Part shown: positions 21,901-34,052 of the stretch, piece by piece
Layout of the letters: the number at the start of each line of letters is the position of its first letter
How positions within the stretch are numbered: position 1 is the first letter of the stretch
Assembly: GCA_017591395.1 (NCBI GenBank)
Contig: WEDG01000383.1
Location: forward strand, 62,001-126,000
DNA length: 64,000 nt
From: Schistocephalus solidus
Taxonomy: Eukaryota > Platyhelminthes > Cestoda > Diphyllobothriidea > Diphyllobothriidae
Direction of reading: 5' to 3'
Notes under the pieces: generated by a model
The model's database searches: none
Told to the model about the DNA's origin: nothing
Seen by the model: the letters and a program-made list of their open reading frames with translations, nothing else
Program-made: the position numbers and the translations under genes

Positions 21901-23550
21901 GCTGGGGGGGGGGGGGGGGTGCAGGATACCGCATCCGTGGATTTCCACTTGACCAAACATGGATAAGCTATTGTTGGTTTAAGGTCCACGCGAGTCAGTG
22001 AGCCGTGCACGTAGGCCTTCGTATTGTGCATCCAGATTGACATGGCGTTGAGGATGTTTGTGTGGGAGTGCAAAGCTTAGAGGAATTCTAGTACCGTCTT
22101 GGTTACATCCATGATGACCCCGTCTGTTGCGTCCCAATTGAAACAGGGAGGAGTAGTAACAGAATTAGTTCTATAGGGCGGTATGACCGGTTATTCTTGG
22201 ATAACAGGGCGTTGGGTATGGCTGACTGATGATTACCAATGAGAAGTGGTTATACCATTATCATTTGCCTTTTTCCATACTCTCTCCATCCCTGCATCTC
22301 TCTCGCTCTCTCTGCCTGTGCCGCAGAAAATCACTGTGTGATTGCCTGTGGGTGCCCTAGATTGAATCCCAAGTTTACATGGGAAAAGCACTTCACTAAC
22401 CCGGTCGGTGCACATTCTTCCCGTTTACGTTTTGGCATACCACAGGAAGCTTTTTCGGTAATTCGGCGCGTCAAAGTATCATTTAGTAGACCATTAAACT
22501 GGAGCAAGATGTATCAAAGAAAAAGAACGTATCGGCAAGGTCTATCAAAAATAGTTACAGTTCATAGGTAGTGTTTCATGCATCAGCTCATTTGATAGTT
22601 TTAAACCGCGTCAACCCGAAGCAAATAAACTTACCCTGCCACATAACAAGCGTCTGCTGTGCTGTGAAAAAGAACCCAAAAGTAAGGTTAAAGTTCATAG
22701 AGCTGAAAAGACATGGTCACGAATGAGAGTTCGATTCTGACTGCCTTCGTTAGTAGTCTCGCTGACGATGACCCCGAAGCTGGGGTCTGCCAAGCGGCCC
22801 AAGTGTTTGGGCTGACTGGATCAGTCTGAGCCCATCCACCTCGGCAGACTTGCAAATGCTTTGCATCGTGGCTTAGGTAAGCATACGCGCGCACGAGGCT
22901 AATTTTAGGCGTCATACGCCTAAACCAGATTTCTGAGAGGACTCATTGTCTGTCAATTTCAGCTCTGCTTGCGAACTTTCAGTAGGAAACTTTGGCAAAT
23001 CAGAAAAATGCCAGAAGAGAACATCTGTCCTTTCTGGAAGGTATCCCAAATACAGTAAACAAATAACCAGGTTTCAAGAAATATTGACCTTACAAAAAAG
23101 TTGAAAATCAGGCACATTGTGCCAAACATAAAAAAATCGTGGTCAAGGTTTCTTCACCTCAATGAAACCCGAGCTCCAGTTAGACGGAGGAAATCTGTTA
23201 GTTTACGAGAAGGGCATAGAAATGTACCTCAGTTGGACTGAAGTCAAACCAGTGGCTCAAACCTTTAGCCCCTGTGTCTAGCCCACGTGAGTACACAGCA
23301 CCCAGCTGTAAGTTTCTTCAAAGTGCGTAGGTTGGGATCTTGTTTCGTGGGCGATAGGGCAACCTTTGAATTCATCACAGTTGGCGCCACCCAACCCAGC
23401 GCTATAAATGCAATAGAAATCAAGCTCACTGAAGAAGTAGAAATTACCCGAGTTTCCAACTCTACTGGTCTATTAAAGGAATACAAGTCCTCCGAAAAAA
23501 ATATAGTTGACTCCAAAACTGCCGGAGCGTAGCTCGCTTATGAACAGGCA
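18966..23550. other. Long unassigned stretch with small simple repeats
   Basis: No gene recognised. It holds an AT dinucleotide run near 21491-21512 and a run of 16 G at 21904-21919. Weak foldback-arm-like words occur near 19500-19800. The short frames present (for example 21292-21570 and 22239-22571) have no domain signature. Confidence 0.4.
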
Positions 23551-23880
23551 TTGAGAAGTTTTTCTGCAGTAGAGTTCGAACGCAGTGTCTCGAATTCCAT
23601 GCCAGAACTGTCCTTAGCAGGTCAAACAGGACGACGCATCAGCTTGCGAATACTCGAGCACAAACGGGCCGTTCGGAGAGGTGACCCACTGTCTCAAGTG
23701 GTCACCCCCACGCCGGAGGAAGGCCATGAGTTCGACTTTGCGAGCACGCGGATACTGGCGTGGGTCAGCAATAAGGGCGGGGCGGACGGGAAATGTTAAA
23801 GATGTGGGTGCCAAACACCAACTTCACCACCAGACATATTGACTTACCCCAGTGTTATCGCACGCTATGCCCACGCAGTC
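23551..23880 (+). pseudogene. Penelope-like element remnant: GIY-YIG endonuclease C-terminal part
   Basis: The plus-strand frame 23551-23799 contains AGQTGRRISLRILEHKRAVR followed by RGDPLSQVV and GHEFDFASTRILA. This order is typical of the GIY-YIG domain at the C-terminus of Penelope-like retroelements: a (V/I)GQTGR core, the R-x3-H helix and the GHEFDF segment. After a frame change near 23790 another frame continues with RHIDLPQCYRTL, a sequence that usually follows the domain. The reverse transcriptase expected upstream is absent, and the GIY tripeptide itself is not preserved. It is a fragment. Confidence 0.65.
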
Positions 23881-26289
23881 AGGTGGCGCTGCTCACATAG
23901 CCGCCAAGGCCAAATGCCGCCACCACGGCGTGAGATTACAGTGAGCCAGGCGCCACGAACCACACCCAGTCACGGACGTAAACCCCTCCCCCCCCCTCCC
24001 CCTTCACCCACACGTTACGACTGCCTAAATGTCCACACATTTGTTGCAGTCCAACAGTTCCTGTTGGAGTCTCAAAGCTCGAATTAGTGATCTTACCTTC
24101 GTCTTCTTTTCAAGTTGTTATCTTTGTAGTTTACTGTTGTACCGTCAACGAGGGGTGCTAACAATGAAAACGAATGCTCAATTCCCCTATTGGTATCACT
24201 AAAGAGATTCACGATTTCCTTTAGGACGATAGTGTGGTTGCACAAAAAGATGACAAGTAATCTAAAAGCATGAAAAGAAGAGTTGGATTACGTTATGAGG
24301 AGGAGGAGGAGGAGTCACTTGAGAATAAGTTGCCTATCTGAATCTCTGGCAAGGGTAATTTGCTATAACATCACCACCCACACGAAACCTAGAATGTAAG
24401 AATAATTAAAGGACAAAGCACATATTGGAAATTAATGAAAAAGGGAACATTTTTAGTATGAGATTTTGCATGGCAAGATTTTCATTGAGTTGCTATACAA
24501 ACTTATCATAGGTAGTTCGAACGTCGTGCATCTTCCCTAGTAGTTTAACGCTCTCCGAAATAAGTTTTTTTCTTATGCACGTTGTACGTTGTTTTGTCAA
24601 CGAAAAAGCGTACAGTTTTGGGCCCATCTCAACTCTACCATATATTCAAGCGACGCCCTGTCCTGAAAACCATCGTACACAGCACTTGCCCATTCGTGCA
24701 TCTTTCGTAACAAAAAGAATTAATTTAACTGAAGAGGTTACCACAGAAATCTTCGTCATAGCTTTCAATCTCGCGTAAATCAGGTGAGTCAAACTGATAA
24801 AAAACACGTTATGTGAAAAATATTTTCTCTTTTTAGAAAAATTCTGAGTGGTGTGTTTACAAACTTTAATGTCCTCAAATGAACTACTCGCATCTACAGA
24901 CAATCTTTTGTTTTAACGCCCTCTTAATTGCTTGACATATGCAAATATTCTGCAATTTACCATTAACTGATTTACTATCAAGGGGTGATTTCAACTGTAG
25001 ATTCTAATTAAATCTATTTTTCTTGCGGTCGAGCCTCTGTTAATACGCAATTAACAAACAGAAAGGGGACAGTGTTAGCTACATGGCAACTATTATAGTA
25101 TTCACATGACCACACATTAGCGCATTTAATAACATCGAATTTATCCTAAACTTAAACAAAGATGACAAAAAACGATCTCAATGAAACAAGAATTGGCAGT
25201 GTTTCACCTGTGGTAGAAAAATTATCAGTGCCTGTCTGGGAAGTGCATAAGCGAATAAACCTTTCAAAGTTTGCTCAAAATATCGTTAGCAAATGATGAA
25301 GGGCCTGGGCATTCATGGATAAATTACCTTGGAAAAGAACTGCTTTAAAAGATAAATTATTAGCGAATGTTTTTCAATTTATCACCACGACTTCCTTAAC
25401 GATTAGGCCTTATATTTGAGTAGCTCTACATCTGCATTTCTGCGCCTACACCTGATCATGGGTTCAAGTGAGAATTCTAAACGTCAGGCCAATAAACTTA
25501 TTGCGCTGTCGATCGAACCTTCTTGATCTTACGTAGCGAGAACGTTTGGAAACTCAGAAATTGGGTAAAGATATCGATAACTGTCTAATTTTTAAGGTTT
25601 AGACGGAGACAGAAGACAGAAAGCAGGTTTCGGAAAACACTTAAAACTACAACGAATTTACTGACGCCAGGAGACTAAGCGGCCCCACCGTCACCAGAGG
25701 GTACACAGTCATTTTAGGGAGAAATAATCCTCTTGGCACATAAGACTGATATGATTATGATTACAGATGCTAATTATACTTCAAAAACTGATCCATGACT
25801 GGCATCTCGACATGTGACTTTACGAAAGCATTTCTCTCTGGGAAGTCTCTAAATCCTCTCCGTCATTGTCAACTGCATCTGGGACGAAGCAAAAATGGAA
25901 GAATATATCCGATTATTTTAACATAGTTTCAAACAAAAAATCAAACCGTGGTTAGCTGAATATTTACTTTACGGCATATTTCAAAATTCTTGAAACATAC
26001 GTGCCCCAAAAATTAATTAAAATAGCTTTTAAATGGTATTTTGGCAAAGCTGATTAATTTATTCAATTTTTGACATGAATAGGCTTTGCGTAATTTTACA
26101 AATTAAATTTACTCAATTGGCACGTAAATTCAAGCTTTCCGTATTTTCCCCTGTCTATAAACAATAAAAATAATTTCTTCCCCGTATATAAAATCTTTAA
26201 GACGTAAAAAAGAACTTCTCTACAAGCTAGGCCTCCGTGGCTGTCTAAAGGAGGTTAACGTCTTTAATAAAAAGTGAGATTTTCAGATT
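23881..26289. other. Unassigned sequence
   Basis: AT-rich, with a short GGA repeat near 24297-24314 and a C-rich patch near 23990. No gene recognised. Confidence 0.45.
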
Positions 26290-27962
26290 AAATAATTTTT
26301 TTGTTAGTCAACTTTTTGCCTCTCCATCCAAACCTTCTTTTCGGCTTTCCTCTGCTGAACTCTTGAGGAATCTTAAGTGTCTCAATGGCCAATGTGGTAA
26401 ACTGGCACATACTGATGCTGATTTAGACGAGCTATATGAACATTTTATCCATACTTCTACTGACTCCAATCCCCCCAAAAAAATCTTTCGTTACTACCAA
26501 TTGTTTTTTCTCCGTGTCAGTGGCAGCAGTGGAGAAACACCTGAAAAAGGTCCGTGGTTAAACTGCTGCTAGGCCGGATGAAGTGCCACCATTTGTTTTA
26601 AAATACTGCTGCTCTCAGGTTTCCCCTATTTTGACACACCTTATAAACATGTCCTTCATGGAGCCAAAGATTCCTGACAGTTGGCGTTCAGTAAGACTCA
26701 CTCCTATCCCTAAAAAGTCGGCTAATTTTGGTCCTTAGTCTTTCCGTCCAATTGTCTGCTCTTCCACTTAACTGAAGATTGCTGAACGAGTCGTTCTCGA
26801 TACAATTAAGCCATTTTTCTCCAATTTCTCCGACCCATTACAATTTGCCTATGAGGCCTGGCGTAGAACCCAGATGCCGTTGCTCTTGTGGTACATTCGG
26901 CTCTACGAGATTTAGATAAGGGCTGCCGTACGTACGCATGCGCATTTCTTGACTACTCCTCATCTTTCAACACCATCCCACGCCATCTCCTCCTTAATAA
27001 AACATCTGCGTCTGGCTCTCCCGGTTGGGTTTGTCTCTTGGCTCGAAGATTATTTTACTTCCCGCCCTCAATTCGTACAATCCGGCAAGCGGAAATCTAC
27101 TTTCCTTCCAACCAACTGTGCTGTTCTTCAAGGTGCCATCTTATCCCCTCACCTCTTCTCCCTCCATACTGATGGTTTGAGATCACCAAACGACTGTCTG
27201 TACATCAAATATGCCGACGACATGGTTGTTGGTCATCCTCTTAAAAATCAGACACATGTCCAGTGTCTGAAGGATGGCCTCGACCATGTTTCAGTCTGGT
27301 CGTCAGATAATGGTCTTCAACTCAACCATGAGAAGTCTGTCCAATGTGTTTTTTACCTGCGACCATCCCCTAGTTCTCAATACTCAACCGTCCTTCCCAA
27401 AGAGGTATCCTCTTCTCGGTACCTTGGCGTTACTATAACATCCCCTCTTTCATTCTCCCAACATATCGATACTCTTTTTACAAAAATTCGTAAACTTCTA
27501 TATCATATTCGCCGTTTACCTTCCTATCACACACCTCAGGCCCTTAATTGGCGATTTATAGAGGCATGTGTTCTTCCCCTCATCTTTTATTGCTCTCCTG
27601 GGATTTTCCAGCTTTGCTTAAAAATGATTTTTTTGATTTTAAAACGCATTCTCCGAATGCTCTCATCCGCTGCTGGTGCTTCTTATACTGTTTTAGTGGA
27701 TTTGATAACAAAACGGCACTTTACGATAGTCAAACAATTTGCTGAGCGAATCCTTAATGATGTAACCAATCACCTCCACTCTGAGCTGATTGATGTGAAG
27801 TCTTCCCGTCAGATGCGCCGAGGCTTTCGCCATGTAACCTGCCGTACAACGGCATACCAGCGCTCCGTTTTGCCATTTCTAGCACGCTACCTTACGTGTA
27901 AAGAGACTGAAATAAAAAAATCTGAGATTGGAACTGTCTCCCTACTAGATGTCCATTTTTGA
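26290..27962 (+). pseudogene. CR1-like LINE reverse transcriptase pseudogene
   Basis: The first part (26290-26950) is broken by stops and shifts but retains RPDEVPPFVLKYC, INMSFMEPKIPDSWR, RLTPIPKK and FRPIVCSS, the order of RT fingers motifs. Around 26900-26990 comes FLDYSSSFNTIPRHLL (palm A region). The longest frame, 26949-27962, carries GAILSPHLFSLHTDGL, the intact YADD box in YIKYADDMVV, SSRYLGVTI and a thumb-like helical region. It ends at a TGA at 27960-27962. No endonuclease was found upstream, so the copy is 5'-truncated. CR1-like placement rests on motif style only. Confidence 0.8.
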
Positions 27963-28031
27963 CTCTTCGATTCTTGCTTATTATGTTAACTTATCCTATT
28001 ATCTTAGTGAATGGAGCCATTTATATTTATG

Positions 28032-28040
28032 CTCTCTCAC

Positions 28041-28072
<32 letters not shown>
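28032..28072. repeat. CT dinucleotide tract near the CR1-like element's 3' end
   Basis: About 41 bp of CTCTCTCACTCACTCTCTCT-type repeat, 70 bp after the RT stop codon. It could be part of the element's 3' tail or a separate microsatellite. Confidence 0.85.
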
Positions 28073-28076
<4 letters not shown>

Positions 28077-28629
28077 ACCGTTTGCGTAATATTACTTCCA
28101 ATATTTTTTGGCTTTTTACTTAACTGAATATTTTCCTTAGTAATTGGGAAATTTTGCCAATCCATTTGAGTCTCTTTCAGACTAATACGAGGCCTTAGTG
28201 AAGTTGGCTTATTTTTGGAATACCATCAATTAATATTTTGAAAAGGCTATTCTGAAATCAGTTAAAAATGGCAACTTCACTCCAAAAATTTAAATGTTTC
28301 TGCAAAAGTATTCAATTGATGCATTAGCACGGTCATATATGAGATAGCTCAACGTTATCAAAAATAGTTACTCTAGTAATCAAGTACCAGTTTTAATGGT
28401 GACTCACATGCAAAAAAGGATGTTGGTCACTTTTAAAAATTGCTTTAGAGAGATGTACAATGTCTTCTGCTATTTGTAAACAAGAAATTAATATGCGTGA
28501 CTTAAATTCTATGATGACGGTACTTTGTAATTGCAAATAATTTTGTCACAACCCATTTTTTAAAGAAGGTGAGGTAATTAGTTTCCATATCTGCACAAAA
28601 AACAGAACTAAGTAACCACGACTTGTGGA
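28073..28629. other. Unassigned sequence
   Basis: AT-rich; nothing recognised. Confidence 0.5.
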
Positions 28630-28880
28630 CATCTGTTGGATTCCAGATTAATTACGTAGGTAATCCTGCTTGGGCAGTCAGCTTTCTGTAGCCGAATTGG
28701 TGGATTCCATACGTTGCAGTAGGCTGGGCGGGTAACTTGACCGAAGTGTGATTAAACTCACAGCTCCCGGTGCGGCCTCGTAGCTCAGTTGGCTAGTGTG
28801 TTGGCCGTACTAAAGCCTTTCCCTTGCTGACGTGGGTTTGAATCCCACTGAGTCCACCGAGTTTAACAATTGGGTCAAAT
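28630..28880 (+). repeat. tRNA-containing repeat, third copy with full leader
   Basis: Leader from about 28630 (GGATTCCAGATTAATTACG, then AATCCTGCTTGGGCAGTCAG and GGATTCCATACGTTGCAGTA), tRNA-like module at 28774-28855, and trailer CCGAGTTTAACAATTGGGTC. It matches the two halves of the dimer at 15.9-16.5 kb along its whole length. The tRNA module is therefore internal, not at the 5' end of the unit. Confidence 0.8.
28774..28855 (+). tRNA. Decayed tRNA-like module in a repeat
   Basis: Same fold as at 15936-16017, but the D stem is lost (GGCTAGTGTG), box B reads GGTTTGAATCC, and the acceptor stem has a G-to-T change on the 3' side. It is not expected to be a functional tRNA. Confidence 0.5.
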
Positions 28881-31800
28881 GAAAATAGTTGGAAGATGTC
28901 TTTTTAAATATAGGTAGAAAACCTGGCATTACAAATAAGTTGAATAATTGGATACTCTAGTCATTAATTCAGTTAAAAACTTATGTGCAAAAGTTCCAAG
29001 TCTTTATTTATAAAATTGCAAAATGGAACATAGCTTTTGGTAGCAGTCTACCAGCCGTATCAAGAGAAGTACAATCGAGTCCAGTAACATGCCGATTAAA
29101 ACAACCTACTAACTTCTAGTAAGTAGGCTCAACCAAGCAGAATCGGTTCTCAGGAGTAGTAATTGGGCGTCGCCACATTCACATTGACAGCAAACTGCAA
29201 ATGAAAAAAGGACAAATGCATCATAAAAATACCACGACTGACGTTTACGGTTATCTGTAATCCATCTTATGAAGTTTTACAGCAGCTTACTACACAGGAA
29301 GCTTTGACTGCGGACACCAATTCAAGTGGCTCTTGATGAGCAGTATTTTTTAAGAAAACGGATATTCTTTACTATGCCCACGATTATATTTACAAGACTT
29401 GTATGTGGAACCGAGTGTCAACTCTAGAACGCTTATTGACCGTGGAAAACTACGCACAGAATCTTCAAGAGTCTTTTGAAAATCGACTCCTAATAGGAAA
29501 CACACAAAGTGGGGAGTACTTGCGATAAATGCTCCTGAAGTTACGTTGGCGCAAGATAGGTCGAAAGATTTTGTTTGGTGGAAAATCTGTGGTAGCAGGA
29601 TGGAACCGGATACAACCTGCTCAGGGTAATAATTGCATAATTTCATACATTTACCCTCTTCACTCTATCCAAGACTTATCTTCCGCCGATAATATCGGTT
29701 TTCTGATATTTAATGTCTATGATGTAACTGGCAAGGACGCTTTTGGACCTCCTGAATGTCAACCACAGGAATCGCAGCGAGCAAATTCCAGATCAACGGC
29801 TGTACTTTGCGCAAGAGAGAAGGAGAAGATAAATAAAGTTTGGGACCACGACATAATTTTTTTCCAAAGAGGGCCAACAGAATGTTTTTTTACAAATGCA
29901 GAGGCACTGAACAATTAGTGATTGGCGAGCATAGGCACTGCTTTCGATAACTTCTCTTCTTATGGCAGTAGAAGCGAATGCCATAAGGTTGAAGAAGCCG
30001 GTCATGTGCGCACAAATAAACCTCGTAAAAGCTCCGCGCTTAACTTGGCCAACGGTTACTTAACTGCATGCATTCCAAGAGCGCCATCTCTGTCCTCCCC
30101 CTTTCCCTGGAACGGCTCTACAAAACACTCACTGCCGCCTAACACACTGTTTATTATCGTCCTTCCCCTATGCACATCTCTCACATAACACACTCACACA
30201 AACATACGAACATGCTCGATTTCATCTCTTAAATTTCTACTAAGTTCTAACGTTCCCTACTGGCCTGAAGAGAAGTTATCGAAAGCAGCTTTAAGTCAGT
30301 GATTTGGGGATGCAAAAGGCGTGAACATCTTAAAGTGCAGAATATAACACCGACGAGCGATTTAGACACCACAGTGAAAATAGGTATCGCTGATGGCCAT
30401 TAGTATCTCATCCTATGCAACCACTTATATCCTTGGCAGTCGAGGTGCTGGTATTTTCTGGTTTAGGTCATAGATAGGTTGACCAAACTGACACAATGCC
30501 TGTAGGATATAAATAAGTAGATGTATCTCATTAAGTCTTAGGAGCATTTGGTGCAAATGGATGTAAAAAACATATTAAAACCGCAATAAAAAGGCGCATT
30601 TATAAAAGAACTTTCAAGCATGCACCAGTACTTGACTTTACTGCGTATTCAGAGACCTGAGCGATTACTCTGATAAAGACTGTGGCAAATGGCTTGGGTG
30701 CCCCGGTTTTTCAAGATGCAAGGTTCTCCGTCTTCCACCTAGGATCAACTAACTTGGGACCTTTGGAGCTTGGTAACACAAAACTTAGCTAGCTGATTGT
30801 AGAAGGGGAGCAGAGAGATTGGGAGTGGAAATTAACTGTGCCTACAAAACTTCCATTTACAACATTAACGTTTCAACTGAGCCATGGAGGCCACTAGCGG
30901 GATGTAAAAGTATTCCTAACACCTGTAATACTATTTATGGTTTTATTAGTCTCGCTTTGAGTGAATTCCTGGACGGATTTGTCTACCTCCCTTATTTTGT
31001 ACTGAGATATTGTCTTTTCTCGGTTCACATGGAACCAGAAGCAGTATCCGCTAAAACCGGCTTTCTGTATATCGGGTCAGGTAAGGAACAAACAAAAATC
31101 CCGGATGCCGCCTTAATATTTTAGTGCCATTTGCTCACCAAGTGGTTCATGCGGCGCTGACATGTCTGTTTTCACATAGATAAATAAACCTGGAAACAGA
31201 GCCTGTCTCAGCCACATACGTCTACTTTATTCGCCGGATGTGAGGGTCGTCAAGACCTGAGAAAATGATAAAAGGTTTGACTTCCAGATCTCTGCGACCG
31301 CAGTAATCACGGGACTGTTTAATGCAATTCTGTTCAGGTGAGCTGCTGGATAAAGGGAGTGACTGCACGCAGTCTTACTTCCCGGACGATATAAGAGGGT
31401 TTGAGTGACGAGATGGATACAAACATCCTAGAGGATTCACTAAGGCATGTTTGAGGTCTATGGCATCCCTTGCCTCATTCGACCAAATTGTTAGAGTAAT
31501 AAGCTGCTAACGTTATGGACTTCTAGACATCATATGTAGAAGATCCTAGAGCTGGGAGTTCACCTGAAAGTCTGTAGTTTCCAAAATAGTAAAAACCCCT
31601 TCTTCAAAGGTTTGCAAAGTTGGAAGCGAATATGCGAAGAACCGATCCTTTCTGCAAAGAATATGAGTGGGCAATCATTGGAACGGTATCCACAATAGCC
31701 TGAGCTTTCAGACGCGCACGGGAACCCATCAGCAGAGCCTCTTGGTGTTCATCAACATGGGAAAGTAGTGCACCCCCGATAGCATTCCGCTTGCCCAGGC

Positions 31801-32251
31801 TTATGCCTTAGAGTTATTCAGCAGTTGACTCCTGTCAGTAATCCCTGCAGACCCCATCCCCCCAACAGTCCTTTCACGGGATTGACGCGAATGGCGGAAA
31901 TGTGGCAGACAGCTAATCAGATCACTAGCCACGCACCATTCTGTAAATCTGAGCTGTAGATGCAGGAATAGATAGAGGCTGGTCCCTTTTTTGTACCTTG
32001 TGAACCAAGGTTCACGAAGTTAGAAGGTAATGTCGAGGTATCAAGAAACTGATGCATTCCGCAGGACATTATTTTCCCAGTCACTGTTCGGTAGTAGACG
32101 AGTAATTAGAGTCGCTACTGGATAGAGCTTCTTTGTTGCGAAAACAGCATGACATCAGGTAGCTCTCAGACCAAGCGAAAGGAACTTCACGTACACTTCC
32201 ATAGTTCAAAAATTGTGTGCGCGATTGGCATAACGATAAAGTCAGTAGCGG
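28881..32251. other. Long unassigned stretch
   Basis: No gene recognised. A 129-codon plus-strand frame at 29529-29918 and a 101-codon frame at 30819-31124 show no domain or repeat similarity and I cannot support them as genes. Confidence 0.4.
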
Positions 32252-32333
32252 GGCTTCGTAGCTCAGTTGGCTAGAGCATTGGCTCTACTAAAGCCTTCTC
32301 CTTGCTAGCTTTGGTTCGAATCCCACCGAGGCC
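32252..32333 (+). tRNA. Fourth tRNA-like module, diverged
   Basis: An 82-nt match: GGCTTCG at the 5' side, box A TAGCTCAGTTGG intact, an apparent ACT anticodon in CTACTAA, box B GGTTCGAATCC intact, and CGAGGCC at the 3' end. The T stem is weakened on its 5' side (CTTTG). The leader shared by the other copies is not convincing here; the trailer is partly conserved (GAATGAAAATATAG). Confidence 0.5.
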
Positions 32334-32424
32334 ATTGATTTTGTCCCGAATGGCTCGAATGAAAATATAGTTCATTGCTAAAATATAATAGAATAAAGAT
32401 ACATTGTTTCATCGCTTTCTTAAC

Positions 32425-32740
32425 GTTTTTATTCAAGCTGTCGTCTATTCTGGTACAGACACTGTGGATAACATGAAGCAGTGGAATCGCAAACATGACG
32501 AACCATGTCTTTTGTTAGTTGAGCGCAGACTTGTCCAATGATTATCCTCCATTCGGTGACCGGTGTCGGCTTTATAAGACAGAATTTACCCTCTAAGTAT
32601 CCCCATACAAATTCTAAGGTTTTGAAGTCGGATGAACGAGTAGGGCATAATAATAAACTTCTTCGTTCACTCCATCCGTTTGGCAAGATCTCATTACGGT
32701 GGGATCTTGCGCCACGATGATGGTGTTTTAGGGCTCATCT
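32425..32740 (-). pseudogene. Mariner-like transposase C-terminal remnant
   Basis: Minus-strand frame with HRGARSHRNEILPNGW, then CPTRSSDFKTLEFVWGYLEG and a C-terminal stretch ending CLYQNRRQLE. This is the order of the last third of Tc1/mariner-type DDE transposases: the DGAPPH-like segment, the PxRSPDLxPxDFFLWGYLK block that holds the third catalytic acid, and a CIxxxGxHFE-like tail. Key positions are changed (DGAPPH reads RGARSH, SPDL reads SSDF, LDFFLWGYL reads LEFVWGYL), and a stop lies upstream near 32737. It is an inactive fragment with no terminal inverted repeats identified. Confidence 0.6.
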
Positions 32741-34052
32741 GGCTGCAAACAAAAATCCTCATCGTCCAATGTTTCTATGATGCTTGGCACGACAGGTGGT
32801 CACAGCAAATTAGAGCAAGGGGAAATAGTCACAGTAGAATGAAAAGTAATTTTACAACCACTTTATAATGATGAACCATGTCATACTGTAACTTCGGGTA
32901 ATGTTACATGCGGTTGCCCCATAAATTGCGGATTTCCAGGTCAGCAGTAGGTACAGATTGGGCGCATCATGAAATCATTGGATTTAAGTTAAGCCTCGTG
33001 ACTCAAAAACGTTGTATTGGAAACTGTTATCTTATACATATCTTGCCTTCTCGATAGCTACTGCTCGCGATGCGACTACTTTGAGGGCTCTAGGTTGAAC
33101 TACGAGGCGCAACGATGCGATCATATCCCTTAAACCAATCGGCAACTACCATTCCAAAACAGTGCGCCCATGAGTCAAACCTAGAGAGTTGGGCTTAACA
33201 TCGCTCAATACCCGAAACTCCCGCCAAATTATTCAAAAAAATGGGGTTTGAATGTGACTGGCTGATGATGGCTACTACGCAAGAAATAGAGAAGAAGTAG
33301 ATGCAATCGCCCGGACAAGAACTTAAGTCGCCTGCTATTAAGATTCCAGCTTGAACCCATTTTCAGAGACAGCATCAGAAATAGCCAGCCCAATTTTCCT
33401 TGTCTTTATTGGTGCTCCATCAGTGCACATAGATTATGTTAAAAGGTAATTTTTGAAGTTTCTCCGAATCTGAATGAGTTCTTTGCTCACATTCGCATCA
33501 GTGGCATTGGTTTAAATTTAAGTATATAACAGGACCCACAAAAGCAATGACATCATCCGCTAAGGTGCGCCTTATTCCAAAATTCAGTTTCAGTTGCTTC
33601 CAAAAATTGCACTTTATTGAATTTTATCCAAGCTTTGATTGAATGATGCAGGTTTTTTTGGATAAAAGTATAACCCAACGTTTGGCAGAAAATGTGCTAT
33701 TGGCCGCAAACAGAGAGTAGTTAACTGAAACCATCTCGCTAAGATGTAGACGTAAGCCATTATTAACTGGGAATCTGGGTGAGGAGGCATTTCTAAAATG
33801 CGCGCATAAGGTCCAAGTAAAAGGCTTAATAAAGTAATACAACAAAAATCTGACCTGGTGCATTCAATTTTCAAAATTAGCGAAATTTTCATTTGATATG
33901 ATAAATGTTTATACGCGATTTTTCCTGGATCTGCAAAATAAGCGAAAACCGAACAAGTGTTTATGTTTAATTGTCAGAAACGTGTTAAGTGTTAATACTT
34001 TCGAATCATACTACTGTTGTATCAGGGGGTCTTAGTGTGCGTATGTATCTTC
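32741..34052. other. Unassigned sequence upstream of LINE copy B
   Basis: No gene or repeat recognised. It ends in ATGTATCTTC at 34043-34052, which recurs directly after LINE copy B. Confidence 0.45.
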
